Below the pieces are notes generated by a model, which was not told where the DNA came from, ran no database searches, and was given only the letters and a program-made list of their open reading frames with translations. A stretch of 64,000 bases of DNA from Massilia antarctica (GTDB lineage Bacteria > Pseudomonadota > Gammaproteobacteria > Burkholderiales > Burkholderiaceae_D): contig NZ_CP065053.1 in the NCBI RefSeq assembly GCF_015689335.1, positions 4,216,001 to 4,280,000 of the forward strand. Reading direction: 5' to 3'. Each line of letters begins with the position of its first letter. The first letter of the stretch is position 1. Below, one piece after another: positions 35,527 through 44,441 of the stretch. Position numbers and translations under genes: made by a program.

Positions 35527-36804
35527 CAGCCAGGCGTGGTGAAAGCCCAGGCGCGGATCGGCCAGCGGCGACAGCCACGAAAAATAGGTTTGCAGCGGGG
35601 GCATCTCAACGCGCAGCCGCAGGGTTCCGGTAGGGTAGTCGTAGATGGTGATGTGGTTCAGTCCGCGGTTGGCCGTGAACAGCAGCGACTGGCCGGCCGA
35701 CAACTGGCAGCCATAAATGGAATCGAGCAAGGACTTGCGGGACACTTGCAGCGCGCCGAGGAAGTGCTGGCTGTTCGAAAAGAAATTGCCCCGCGTGAAA
35801 ACGTCGGCGACTTGCGATACCACCTCGCGCGGCCGGTTCAGCTGCGCCGCGGCATCAGGGCGTTCGTCCACCAGCTGGCGGTAGCTGGCGAAGGTAGCCA
35901 GGTCGATGGCGATCACGTTCTGGCTGCCGCCATTGCAAAAAATCAGCTCGCTGTCGGACAGGCAGACGTCGGAATTGATGTGCGCCGGTATCTCGCGCCC
36001 GGCCGCCCAATGGCGCAGCACCTGGCCGCTGGCGGCGTCGATTTCAAAGGCGTATTCCTTGAGAAAGGCCATGGCCCACTCGTGATAATCGACATGATCC
36101 TGCGGCAGCACGCGGAAGGAAACGCCGTAAAACCGGTCTTCGGTCGGATGCACGGCCACGTGCCAGCAGGTGGCCGGCAGATCGACCACCCTCACCGCCA
36201 TCGATTCCAGGTCGAGGATGGCGACGTGGCAGGCTTCGCCATCGCGGCCGTCGTGCGGGCCGTCCATCGAGCCGTAGACGATGTAGCGGCCCGATGCCGT
36301 GCGCTTCATGCCGTGCGGCAGCTTGAGCTGATGCGCGCACAGGCGTTCGCCGTGCTCCAGCGCATCGATGGAAAAGCGGTAGAAGTGGGCCCCGATCACG
36401 GTGATGAATTCCTGGTCCGACATCCACACCAGATGGGTCGAGCCCTGCAGCGAGGAAGGCGGACATGCGTAGCGCAGGGTCGACACGCGGCCGATCTCGT
36501 CGAGCGTGCTGGTGTCGTAGAACAGCAGGTGCTGGCCGGCGTTGCCCAGAAAGCCGATGGTGCCGGACGGATTGACCGACACCGCATGTCCTGCGGCAAT
36601 GCCGTCGTAGTAGCGCACCTTGTACGCGTAGCCTTGCGAAACTTGATCGAACAGGAACAGGCAGACCCCGGCCATGCCTTCCAGGCCGTTGGCGCCATTG
36701 CCGTCCAGGGCGATGTGGAAGCGCTGGCTGTAGACCCGTTCGGCCGGGGCGGATAAGGTGTTGGCGGGGGCGTCTTGCAGTTCCATTTCTTTGTGAGGAT
36801 GCAT
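35518..36804 (-). CDS. Beta-propeller-like protein of unknown function
   Basis: 428 residues, no signal peptide. Repeated blades with patterns such as GTIGFLGNAGQHLLFYDTST, GRYIVYGSMDG, HVAILDLESMAVRVVDLP, NVIAIDLATF and SLLFTANRGLNHITIYDYP suggest a seven-bladed propeller of YVTN/quinoprotein style. No catalytic residues recognised. ATG 36804 is chosen; it lies only four bases from the start codon of the divergent PAP2 gene (36809), so each ribosome-binding site would lie inside the other gene. An alternative start at the in-frame ATG 36786 would relieve part of that conflict. Confidence 0.65.
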   Translation of the reverse strand: MHPHKEMELQDAPANTLSAPAERVYSQRFHIALDGNGANGLEGMAGVCLFLFDQVSQGYAYKVRYYDGIAAGHAVSVNPSGTIGFLGNAGQHLLFYDTSTLDEIGRVSTLRYACPPSSLQGSTHLVWMSDQEFITVIGAHFYRFSIDALEHGERLCAHQLKLPHGMKRTASGRYIVYGSMDGPHDGRDGEACHVAILDLESMAVRVVDLPATCWHVAVHPTEDRFYGVSFRVLPQDHVDYHEWAMAFLKEYAFEIDAASGQVLRHWAAGREIPAHINSDVCLSDSELIFCNGGSQNVIAIDLATFASYRQLVDERPDAAAQLNRPREVVSQVADVFTRGNFFSNSQHFLGALQVSRKSLLDSIYGCQLSAGQSLLFTANRGLNHITIYDYPTGTLRLRVEMPPLQTYFSWLSPLADPRLGFHHAWLLG

Positions 36805-36808
36805 CAAA

Positions 36809-37414
36809 ATGTCTCTTCCTTTTCGTCGATCCAAGCAATCGCAAACTTCGGAAACAATCGTGCTGGCGCCCGCCAGCCGCTGGCGCCACGCCCTGCTGAG
36901 GGCAGGGCGGCTGGAGTTAATTATTGTACAACGCATCGTGCCGCTAGCGCGTTACCGCTCTGTCCGCTTTACAACGAACTCCATCAATCTGCTAGGTAAC
37001 GGGTGGGTGTACCTGCCGCTGGCCGCCGCCATTTTCTTCGCGCAGATCCGGCATCCGGTGGCCGTGTTGCAGGCGGCGCTGCTGTCGACCCTGATCGGGC
37101 ATCTGTTTTACCGTGCGCTCAAGCAGCGCGTGGCACGCATGCGTCCGTTCGACCGCGATCCGGCGCTGCAATCGCTCAGCAAGGTGCTGGACAAGTATTC
37201 CTTCCCGAGCGGGCACTGCATGACCCTGACCACCGCGCTGGTGCCGATCGCCCATGCCGCGCCCGCCACGGTGCCGCTCGCCGTGGGCGCGCTGGCGCTG
37301 CTGGCGCTGTGCCGCCTGATCGCGGCGCATCACTATCCCAGCGATGTGCTGGCCGGCATCGGTTTGGGCGCGGCGATTGCGCTTCCCGTGTCCGCGTGGC
37401 TGATGCCTGCCTGA
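36809..37414 (+). CDS. PAP2-family membrane phosphatase
   Basis: 201 residues with the three phosphatase motifs: KQRVARMRP (near 108), PSGH (near 134) and CRLIAAHHYPSD (near 171, catalytic His with Asp). Hydrophobic helices between and after them give an integral membrane protein. It dephosphorylates a lipid or polyprenyl phosphate at the membrane, for example undecaprenyl or phosphatidic acid derivatives; which one cannot be told. A GTGAGGAT stretch at 36793 can serve as ribosome-binding site and lies within the divergent gene. A hairpin follows its stop. Confidence 0.88.
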   Translation: MSLPFRRSKQSQTSETIVLAPASRWRHALLRAGRLELIIVQRIVPLARYRSVRFTTNSINLLGNGWVYLPLAAAIFFAQIRHPVAVLQAALLSTLIGHLFYRALKQRVARMRPFDRDPALQSLSKVLDKYSFPSGHCMTLTTALVPIAHAAPATVPLAVGALALLALCRLIAAHHYPSDVLAGIGLGAAIALPVSAWLMPA

Positions 37415-37434
37415 AGCGCGCGGGCGCGCTTCAG
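37411..37434. terminator. Hairpin between converging genes (possible terminator)
   Basis: CTGAAGCGCGC-GG-GCGCGCTTCAG is a perfect 11-bp stem that contains the stop codons of both the PAP2 gene and the convergent kinase. No T-run follows, so it would at most help a factor-dependent stop. Confidence 0.45.
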
Positions 37435-39005
37435 AGAGGCGCCACCTCGGCCAGCAAGTGCTGCAAGGTCGCGAATTCGACCGGCTTGGCCAGGTGATGG
37501 TCGAATCCGGCCGCCAGGGCGGCGTCGATATCGGATGGCTGGCCCCAGCCGGTCAGGGCGATCAGGATAGGTTGCCTGGCCAGCGGCATGGCCCGGATAC
37601 GGCGCGCCAGCTCGTAGCCGTTGATGTCGGGCAGGCCGATATCCATCACGCATGCCTGTGCCTCGTGCTCCCGCAGGTAACCGGCCGCTTCCTCGCCGCA
37701 GTAGGCGAGGGCGGTCGGATAGCCGTGGAGGTCGAGCATGGCCTTGAGCATTTGCGCGGCGTCGCGATTGTCGTCCACCACCAGCACCTGGAGCGGGGCG
37801 CCGGCGGGCGGCGCCGCTGGCGCGGCCGGCATGGCCGGCGCCTGTTCCACCAGCGGCAGGCGGACCGTGAAGGTGCTGCCTTGGCCCGGCCCCGCACTGT
37901 CGGCGCCGATGGTGCCGCCATGCAGTTCGACCAGGCCCTTGACCAGCGCCAGGCCGATGCCCAGGCCGCCATGCGCACGCTGCAGTGCCGGTTCCAGTTG
38001 CGAGAACATCTCGAACACGCTTTCCAGCGCCTCGCGCGGAATGCCGATGCCGCTGTCGCTGACCGCAATGACGGCGGCGCCGGCATCGTCGCGCAGGTCC
38101 AGCGTAATGCGCCCGCCCGCCGGCGTGTATTTGCAGGCGTTGGTCAACAGGTTCACCAGCATCTGCGTCAGCCTGGTCGGGTCGCCTTGCGCCATCAATG
38201 GCTGCGCGGGCAGGGTGACGCTCAGTGCGTGGCCGGCGGCCGCGATCTGGGCCTGCATGTCGCCCACGGCGCCCTGGACGATATTGCCAAGGCTGACCGG
38301 CTCGGTGCGCAAGACCAGCTTGCCCTGGCTGATGCGCGCCACTTCCATCAGGTCGTCGACCAGATGGGACATCTGGCGCAGCTGGCGGTCGAACATGTCC
38401 ACCATGCGGCGCTGCGGCGCATGGTCGGGCAACTGCATCTTGAGCAGGTCGACGCCGCTGCGCATCGGGGCCAGCGGATTTCTCAGTTCATGCGCCAGGG
38501 TCGCCAGGAATTCATCCTTGCGGCGATCGGCCAGCGACAATTGTTCGTTAGCCCGGCGCAGCCTGGCTTCGGCGCCCTTTTGCGCCGCCAGCGCGGCTTC
38601 GGCCGCGCTGCGCGCGCGCAGCAGTTCGCGCTCGTACGCGCGGCGGTCGTTGGCGATGAAGATCGCCACCTGATCCATCAAGCCCTCGCCCACGCGGCGC
38701 CTGGCGATATTGAGCAGGGCGGGAACCCGGGTGCGGTCCTTGCGCACCAGGTCGACCTGCACTTCGCTTACCGATCCCTGCAATTGCAGCAGGGGAGCGC
38801 AGTGGGTCTGGTGAAACAGGCGGCCGCCGACACTGAGCAAGTCCTGCAGGCGCATGCCGGCCGTCATTTCGGCTTCGGTGAAGCCGAGCCAGGCCGCCAG
38901 GGTCTGGTTCGCGCGCAGGATGTTGCCGGCCACATCGGTCAGCATCAGGCCGCAGGCCGCTTGGGAAAACAGGTCCTCCGGCGAGGGGAGGGAGGGTTCA
39001 AGCAT
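37431..39005 (-). CDS. Soluble PAS hybrid histidine kinase (partner of RsbQ-like hydrolase)
   Basis: 524 residues, no membrane helix. One PAS domain (~10-125), with VGGRLFHQTHCAPLLQLQG; a short coiled coil; HisKA FLATLAHELRNPLAPM near 175; HATPase with NLLTNACKYTP, DSGIGIP and GIGLALV; and a C-terminal receiver (VVDDNRD, CVMDIGLPDINGYEL, KPVEF). The ATG at 39005 follows the stop of an RsbQ-like hydrolase gene by five bases, so they form a two-gene operon. In Bacillus, RsbQ signals through the PAS domain of RsbP; the same pairing here, with a kinase instead of a phosphatase, is my inference. Confidence 0.88.
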   Translation of the reverse strand: MLEPSLPSPEDLFSQAACGLMLTDVAGNILRANQTLAAWLGFTEAEMTAGMRLQDLLSVGGRLFHQTHCAPLLQLQGSVSEVQVDLVRKDRTRVPALLNIARRRVGEGLMDQVAIFIANDRRAYERELLRARSAAEAALAAQKGAEARLRRANEQLSLADRRKDEFLATLAHELRNPLAPMRSGVDLLKMQLPDHAPQRRMVDMFDRQLRQMSHLVDDLMEVARISQGKLVLRTEPVSLGNIVQGAVGDMQAQIAAAGHALSVTLPAQPLMAQGDPTRLTQMLVNLLTNACKYTPAGGRITLDLRDDAGAAVIAVSDSGIGIPREALESVFEMFSQLEPALQRAHGGLGIGLALVKGLVELHGGTIGADSAGPGQGSTFTVRLPLVEQAPAMPAAPAAPPAGAPLQVLVVDDNRDAAQMLKAMLDLHGYPTALAYCGEEAAGYLREHEAQACVMDIGLPDINGYELARRIRAMPLARQPILIALTGWGQPSDIDAALAAGFDHHLAKPVEFATLQHLLAEVAPL

Positions 39006-39010
39006 CTGTG

Positions 39011-39814
39011 TCAGGCCAGCGCCTTGGCCAGGAACGCCGTGATCGCATCCGTACTGGCGCTGGGCGCGCTCATGTGGGGGCAATGCCCGATATTGTCGAT
39101 CAGCGCCAGCACGCTCGTTGGCAGGGTGCGGTGCATGTAGTTGCCCACGGCCACGGGCGCGATCATGTCGTCGGTACACTGGAGAATGAGTGCCGGCGTG
39201 GACGACTTCGGCACATCGGCGCGGTGGTCGGACAGGAAGGTCACGCGCGCGAAATGGGCGGCGATGTCCGGATCGGTGCGGCAAAAGCTGTTGGTCAGTT
39301 CCTCGCTCAGCTCGGGCTGGGCGGGCGCGCCCATGATGGCCGGGGCCATATTGCTTGACCAGCCGAGGTAGTTGTCTTGCAGGGTCTGGAGCAGTTCGTC
39401 GATATCCGCGCGCGAAAAGCCGCCGATATAGTCGCCATCGTCGATGTAGGAGGGCGATGGACTGACCATGACCTGGGCGGCGAACAGTTCGGGCGCCTTG
39501 ATGGTCGCCAGCAGGCCGACCATGGCCGCGACCGAATGACCGACGAACACCACCGGGCCGGAACCGAATTCGGTGACGATCTCGACCAGGTCGTCGGCGT
39601 AGCCGTGCAGGGTGTCGTACTTGATCCGGTCGTACGCGGCCAAGTCGGACGCGCCGCTGCCGACGGAATCGAATGACACAATCCGGTATTGTTCTTCGAA
39701 CGAAGGCACGAGGAAGCGCCACATCGACTGGTCGCAACCGAAGCCGTGGGCGAAGACGATGGTCGTCGGGCCGCGCCCGCATACCTTGACGTTATTGCGG
39801 CTTTGTATGCTCAT
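39011..39814 (-). CDS. RsbQ-like alpha/beta hydrolase (signal-perception type)
   Basis: 267 residues, matching RsbQ (~269) and the plant D14/KAI2 family in length and pattern. FAHGFGCDQSMWRFLVP (oxyanion loop), GASDLAAYD, nucleophile in GHSVAAMVG near residue 95, DDMIAPV Asp, and GHCPHMSAP His complete the triad. RsbQ binds a small hydrophobic molecule and activates the PAS protein RsbP during energy stress. The downstream gene encodes a PAS hybrid kinase with five bases between, which fits that role. The ATG at 39814 begins MSIQSRNNVKV, the family start; a longer ORF upstream is not homologous in style. Confidence 0.85.
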   Translation of the reverse strand: MSIQSRNNVKVCGRGPTTIVFAHGFGCDQSMWRFLVPSFEEQYRIVSFDSVGSGASDLAAYDRIKYDTLHGYADDLVEIVTEFGSGPVVFVGHSVAAMVGLLATIKAPELFAAQVMVSPSPSYIDDGDYIGGFSRADIDELLQTLQDNYLGWSSNMAPAIMGAPAQPELSEELTNSFCRTDPDIAAHFARVTFLSDHRADVPKSSTPALILQCTDDMIAPVAVGNYMHRTLPTSVLALIDNIGHCPHMSAPSASTDAITAFLAKALA

Positions 39815-39908
39815 GCCAGTTGTTCCATGGATTAACGGTGGTAGCGGTGGGGTCGGACACCGCGGGCGATTATTATAGCAAGCTACCTCGCACACAAAAG
39901 GAGATTGC

Positions 39909-40586
39909 ATGAACAAGGTGATTCGACTGGCGGGCGCCATGCTGGTGGCTATGGCGTCGGCAACGGCGCACGCGGCCAACCTGCCGCTTGATCTTGAGTG
40001 CAGCGACAGCGGCAACCCCGCAAAAGAGGCGGCGCGCATCAAGACGGCGGCGCCTGGTGTGGTCACGCGCGAATCGAAGCACGTGTTGAAGGTGCTGGCC
40101 GGCGGAAAGACCTTGAGCTTTACCGACGAGCCGCCGTACGATGACCCCTACGGCAACATGCGTTACGAGTTCTGCGCCCGCAAGGAGGGCTTTATCCTGG
40201 TCCGCGCAGAGGACATCTACCTGTCTACCGGCAAGCTGATTAACGAGGCGACGGGAGCGGTCACGGATGGCGGCGAGAGGGTCACGCTTTCGCCCGACAG
40301 GCGCGCCTATTTCACCAGTTCGCAGCCGGACGGACTCGATGGGTCGGTGTGGGCCATTCATGCGCTCGACGGGCGCAAGTCCTGGGAGGGATACAGCTTC
40401 ATTCCCCATCCAGTCAAAGCCGGCCATATGGCGGCCACCTTGTCGGATGAGCGGTGGGAAGCGAATGGCGAATTGAGCGCGCAAGCCACCTGCTTTTACG
40501 GCAAGAGCGCACCATGGAGAGTCAAGCTGGTCAAGTCCGATGGCGCCTGGGATTGGCGGCCCAGGCGTACTTGCCCGGATGCCTGA
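39909..40586 (+). CDS. Periplasmic protein of unknown function
   Basis: 225 residues, not recognised. Clear signal peptide (MNKVIRLAGAMLVAMASATAHAA). Four Cys (LECSDS, EFCARKE, ATCFYG, RRTCPD) may form disulphides in the periplasm. The rest is beta-rich (LVRAEDIYLSTGKLI, WAIHALDGRKSWEGYS). AAAAGGAGAT precedes the ATG. It is divergent from the RsbQ-like operon by ~95 bases and followed by a GC-rich hairpin. Confidence 0.7.
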   Translation: MNKVIRLAGAMLVAMASATAHAANLPLDLECSDSGNPAKEAARIKTAAPGVVTRESKHVLKVLAGGKTLSFTDEPPYDDPYGNMRYEFCARKEGFILVRAEDIYLSTGKLINEATGAVTDGGERVTLSPDRRAYFTSSQPDGLDGSVWAIHALDGRKSWEGYSFIPHPVKAGHMAATLSDERWEANGELSAQATCFYGKSAPWRVKLVKSDGAWDWRPRRTCPDA

Positions 40587-40607
40587 GCGGCCGCTTGACG
40601 CGGCCGC
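40587..40607 (+). other. GC-rich hairpin after the gene at 39909
   Basis: GCGGCCGC-TTGAC-GCGGCCGC immediately follows the TGA. The strong stem without a T-run suggests transcript end protection or factor-assisted termination. Confidence 0.35.
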
Positions 40608-40672
40608 CTTCCCGTGCCGGCCGCGTCAATCGGCTGGACACCAGCAGCGCACCTGCGGTGCGCCGCAACCTG

Positions 40673-43423
40673 CTAGCGGAACGCGTAATTCACGCTCGCG
40701 TAAAAGCGCCGTCCGCGCGGATCGGTGTAGGTCGGGTCGTAGCCGGAAATGAAGAAGTTGGCCTGGTTCGAGTACGGCGGCGCCTTGTCGAACATGTTTT
40801 GCACGCCGGCGCGCAGTTTCAGGTTCTTGCCCCATTCATAGCCCAGCGACATGTCCCACAGCGAGTATGCTTTGACCCGGTTGGGAGCGACCACGCTGCC
40901 GTCGTCGGTGTTGATGGCCGAGTTCTGGTCGTCGTAGGATGCCGAGAAGGTGTTCGACAAGGTGGCCGACAGCGGCCCCTGTTCCCAGTCCATGCTGACC
41001 GTGTGGCGCCAGCGCTGCACCACGGTGTCGGTGACGAACTTGCCCAGGTTGCTGATGTACGGGTCGCCCGAGCTGGTCTGGATCTTCGAATCAAGCACGT
41101 AGGTGCCGTTCAGGCGCGCGCCGAAGCGGCCCACGCCGGTGTTGACGCTGCGCATGTTGACCACCAGGTCCAGGCCGCTGGCGAGCTGGGCCCCGCGGTT
41201 TTCCTTGTGCAGCTCGATGTAATCGATCTCGCCGTCGTCGTTGCGGTGCACCAGCTTGCCGTACTTGCCCAGGTTGCCCAGGATGATGTCGTCGCCGATT
41301 TCGCTGATCAGATCGGTGCGCTTGATCTTCCAGTAGTCCAGGCTGGCGTTCCAGTGCTTGCTCGGCTCGATCACCAGGCCGGCCGAGAACTGGCGGCTGC
41401 GTTCCGGTTTCAAGTTCGCATTGCTGTAGCGGCGCGTATCCCAGTTGAAGGCGCAGTCGGCGAAATTGTTGTCGACGGTGGCGCATAAAACGGGGTCGGG
41501 CAAGGTGGCGGTCTGGCTGTAGACGGTGGGGCGGTACAGGTCGGACATCGACGGCGCGCGGAAGCCCTTGCCGGCCGAGGCGCGCACCGTGAGCGCCTTG
41601 TCCGGGGTCCAGGCCATGCCGATTTTCGGGCTCAGGGCGCCGCCGACCTGCTGGTAGTGGTCGTAGCGGGCCGAGAGCTGGCCCTGCCACTGTCTGGTGA
41701 ACGGCGCCAGCAGTTCGCCGAACACGGCATAGACCTTGCGCTGGTCGCTGGTGGCCTTGCCGCCTTCGGGGGCGTCATCATTGTTAATGTTGTCGCTCAT
41801 TAGCAATGCCGATGGATTGAAATCGGTGCGCTCGCGGCGCGCTTCGGCGCCCACCGCCACGCCCAGGTCGCCACCGGCCATGGTCATGAGCGAACGCGAC
41901 GCCTTGACGTCGAGCGAGTCGACGGTGCCGCGCGCGCGCCGCACCACATCGTTGACCTGGATGCTACCCAGCAGCGCCACGCCCTCGGCGCCGGACGGGC
42001 CGAAGGGATTGATCTTGCCGTCGGCGATGCCGGCCAGCAGCTGATCGCGCAGTAAATAACCGTGGGTATCCTTGTCCTTGACCGTGTTGACGCTGTGATT
42101 GTAAGCGGCGTCGTAATCCCAGCCGGCCGCGATGCCGGTCACGCCGAGCACGTAGCGCTGGCTTTCGCTGGTCAGTTCGCTGGTGCGCATGCCGGCTTCG
42201 CTCAGGCGCAGGCGCAGTGCGATCTGGCCGGGATTATCGTCGTCGAGCTGGTCCAGGCCGGTATTGGCCAGGGCTGGAATCTTGCGGTAATCGATGGCGC
42301 CGGTCACGCGCGCCGACGAGCCGACGTAGTTGGTGCGCGAGCGGCTCAGCGCCACTTCGGCGTACGCCTGGGCGTCGGCGCCGAGCTTGATCACGCCGCG
42401 GCTGAGCAGGTTTTGCTTGGTCGACTCGGGATACAGCTCGGTGTCGCCCATGTAGTTGTAGGTGCAGGCATCGACCCCGCCGCTGCCGGCGGGCAGGTAC
42501 AGATTGGCCGGTGGCGCGCAGGTCGGAATCGACAGGTTGATCTGGCGGTTGGTGATCGGCCGGCCGTTGAGCAGGAAGCCCGTTTCCTGCAGGTGGTCGC
42601 GCTGGGCCGACGTGAGGCGGATATTCGCCGGGCCGGTATAGTTCGACAGCAGGTGGCCGAGCCGCTGCGGGATCCGCAGCTCGTCCACAAACTTGCGCTG
42701 CGAGGTGTTGAGGCGATCCGTGCCCTGCACGTCGAGCACGGCGAAGACGTTGTAGCCGTCCTTTTCCAGCTCTCCCGTACCCAGGCTGAGGGTGGCGGCG
42801 CGCTTGCCGGCGCCGCCTTCTTTCGTGCCGAGCACGTAGGCGTTCATTTCCACGCCGTGGAAATCCTTGCGCGTGATGAAGTTGATCACGCCGCCGATCG
42901 CATCGGTGCCGTACAGGGCCGAGGCGCCGTCGAGCAGCACTTCGACCCTGGCGATGGCGGCGGCCGGAATGTTGTTCAGGTCGACGCCGCTATCGTCGCC
43001 GGGCGAGGCAAAGTTGGCCATGCGGCGGCCGTTGAGCAGCACCAGGGTGGACGAGGTGCCGATGCCGCGCAGGTTGGCGCTGTTAAATCCGCGCTGGTCG
43101 CCGCCGACGTTGATGCTGGCGCCATCGGTCAGGCCGCCCACATTGGACGAGATGCGCGCCATCAGTTCGGCGGCGGTGGTCACGCCGGCTTTTTCGATTT
43201 CGTCGCGCGTGACGACCTGCACCGGCAGCGGGGTGTCGGTGACGATGCGCTTGATGGCCGACCCGGTGATCTCCACCTTCGGCATCGGCGCATCGGGCGC
43301 CTGGGCCGACGCGGCGCCGTGGGCCAGCAGGCCGGCGGCGCCCGCGTGAAGCGCCAGCCGGACGGCGCGCGTCAGGCGCGAAACGGGGAGGGGATGACAA
43401 TACTGGCGATAGGGCTTGCGCAT
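40673..43423 (-). CDS. TonB-dependent outer-membrane receptor (916 aa, large-barrel type)
   Basis: Signal peptide, then plug with MPKVEITGSAIKR, ITRDEIEKAG-type helix (VVTRDEIEKAGVTTAAELMA), NLRGIGTSSTLVLLNGRRM, VEVLLDGASALYGTDAIGGV. This is the extended family typical of Xanthomonas/Caulobacter-type receptors for oligosaccharides, peptides or chelates. The long barrel ends VNYAFR. No SusD partner and no sigma/anti-sigma pair is nearby, so the ligand stays open. It is transcribed away from the long repeat-bearing intergenic region. Confidence 0.88.
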   Translation of the reverse strand: MRKPYRQYCHPLPVSRLTRAVRLALHAGAAGLLAHGAASAQAPDAPMPKVEITGSAIKRIVTDTPLPVQVVTRDEIEKAGVTTAAELMARISSNVGGLTDGASINVGGDQRGFNSANLRGIGTSSTLVLLNGRRMANFASPGDDSGVDLNNIPAAAIARVEVLLDGASALYGTDAIGGVINFITRKDFHGVEMNAYVLGTKEGGAGKRAATLSLGTGELEKDGYNVFAVLDVQGTDRLNTSQRKFVDELRIPQRLGHLLSNYTGPANIRLTSAQRDHLQETGFLLNGRPITNRQINLSIPTCAPPANLYLPAGSGGVDACTYNYMGDTELYPESTKQNLLSRGVIKLGADAQAYAEVALSRSRTNYVGSSARVTGAIDYRKIPALANTGLDQLDDDNPGQIALRLRLSEAGMRTSELTSESQRYVLGVTGIAAGWDYDAAYNHSVNTVKDKDTHGYLLRDQLLAGIADGKINPFGPSGAEGVALLGSIQVNDVVRRARGTVDSLDVKASRSLMTMAGGDLGVAVGAEARRERTDFNPSALLMSDNINNDDAPEGGKATSDQRKVYAVFGELLAPFTRQWQGQLSARYDHYQQVGGALSPKIGMAWTPDKALTVRASAGKGFRAPSMSDLYRPTVYSQTATLPDPVLCATVDNNFADCAFNWDTRRYSNANLKPERSRQFSAGLVIEPSKHWNASLDYWKIKRTDLISEIGDDIILGNLGKYGKLVHRNDDGEIDYIELHKENRGAQLASGLDLVVNMRSVNTGVGRFGARLNGTYVLDSKIQTSSGDPYISNLGKFVTDTVVQRWRHTVSMDWEQGPLSATLSNTFSASYDDQNSAINTDDGSVVAPNRVKAYSLWDMSLGYEWGKNLKLRAGVQNMFDKAPPYSNQANFFISGYDPTYTDPRGRRFYASVNYAFR

Positions 43424-44042
43424 GCTGGAGGCTCCGTGGGGATGAGGGGATTGCGGTGCAGGCGGGTGGACCGGCGCCGGCCGGCCGCGACAAGGGCGGC
43501 CCGGGCGCCCGGCGTGCGGCGCGCCCGGGCAGGTCCGGCTGGCAGGTCGTCCGGGTAAATAATCGATGCTGTTTTCCCTGTCTGACGCGTAGCTGAGTAT
43601 TTAACAAGTTTTCCACTCTACGCATAACGTGACGAAAGCTCAATAGTTTCCTTTGCCAGCCGACGGCCCGATCATCCGGGCGCGCGGCCCTGCATCGCCT
43701 GCGGCGCACAGGGCGCACGGCGTAAGGCCAGCAACGCCGGAGCATGTGGTTCGCATAAACGGGTGCGCCCGGATGGCGGACATGGGCGCCTTGGTTCATC
43801 GATACTGTTGCGTTTTCGCCCGCCACGCACTGGTGGCGGGTGAGGGCGGAGTTGCAGAAACGTGTTGATATTGTCAAATTCGCAATGTCAATCGAGCATC
43901 ATCCTCACCCGGCGCGGCGCTGGGGCGAGCGAGCTCATCGCCCGCACGCGAGGCCGCGCATCGATACGCTCAACGCCGCCATCCAGGCTGGGGGCAGGAA
44001 GATGGGTTCCGCGCTGCCCTTGCTGTCGGCACATTGAACTGC
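43424..44042. other. Intergenic region upstream of the TonB receptor
   Basis: No supportable gene. Up to ~43560 the sequence is GC-rich; 43560-43650 is AT-richer and probably holds the receptor's promoter. Two small ORFs near 43840-44037 have no ribosome-binding site or recognisable product. Confidence 0.4.
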
Positions 44043-44120
44043 TGCCTGAAAAGCATGCACCGGCATATTTGTGTTTGAAAGCAAGCACTTAGCAGCCATG
44101 GCGCAAGCTTGTTAACAAAC

Positions 44121-44129
44121 TTATCCACA
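44121..44129 (+). promoter_or_regulatory. DnaA box, repeat unit 1
   Basis: TTATCCACA, the strongest DnaA-binding nonamer, preceded by the palindrome TTGTTAACAA. Confidence 0.75.
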
Positions 44130-44260
44130 GTTTCTGTTCGCAAGTTGTACTCGAAACATCGTCCATGCACATTGCCTGAAAAGCGCGCACCGGCATTTTT
44201 TCGTTCATAAACAAGGGCTTAGGGCGGGGAGGGCAGGTTTGTTAACAAACTTATCCACAG

Positions 44261-44269
44261 ATTCTGTTT
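44261..44269 (+). promoter_or_regulatory. DnaA box, repeat unit 2
   Basis: TTATCCACA in the same context as unit 1 (TTGTTAACAAAC before it, ATTCTGTTTGCAA after it). Confidence 0.75.
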
Positions 44270-44379
44270 GCAACTTCCAACAACGCGGCGACTATCCACA
44301 CTGCCCGAAGAGCGCGCAATGCCACTTTCCTGTTTAAAAGCAATGGCTTGGCGCACTCGCGCCATGTTTGTTAACACAC

Positions 44380-44388
44380 TTATCCACA
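44380..44388 (+). promoter_or_regulatory. DnaA box, repeat unit 3
   Basis: TTATCCACA, preceded by TTGTTAACACAC (one base different) and followed by GAAATTGTTTACAA. Confidence 0.75.
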
Positions 44389-44441
44389 GAAATTGTTTAC
44401 AAGTGTGACCGGGCGACAATTGCAGCGGGGAGCAAAAGGGC

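Larger units (their letters stand above)
44043..44410. repeat. Three ~130-bp direct repeats, each with a perfect DnaA box
   Basis: Units begin at 44043, 44173 and 44302, each opening with TGCC[T/C]GAA[A/G]AGC followed by a less conserved AT-richer stretch. Each contains TTGTTAACA[A/C]AC directly followed by TTATCCACAG and an A/T-rich tail with a [C/T]GTT.GCAA-like segment. Period is 129-130 bases. The unit is about 45-50% GC against ~65% outside. A degenerate CTATCCACA at 44292 adds a fourth site. No dnaA or rep gene is in the window, so this is not evidently oriC. Candidates are a DnaA-titrating (datA-like) site or an acquired iteron array. Confidence 0.75.

Noticed and set aside
37431..39782. 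783-residue version of the PAS kinase
   Set aside because: The extra ~259 N-terminal residues are an out-of-frame shadow of the RsbQ-like hydrolase gene.
43840..44092. Two small open frames before the repeat array
   Set aside because: Overlap in different frames, lack ribosome-binding sites and run into the repeat unit; no recognisable product.
44043..44410. Chromosomal origin oriC
   Set aside because: DnaA boxes are present, but no dnaA, dnaN, gyrB, rpmH, parAB or AT-rich unwinding element was seen in the window.
44043..44410. CRISPR array
   Set aside because: Units are ~130 bp, diverged over their length, only three copies, and no cas gene is present.
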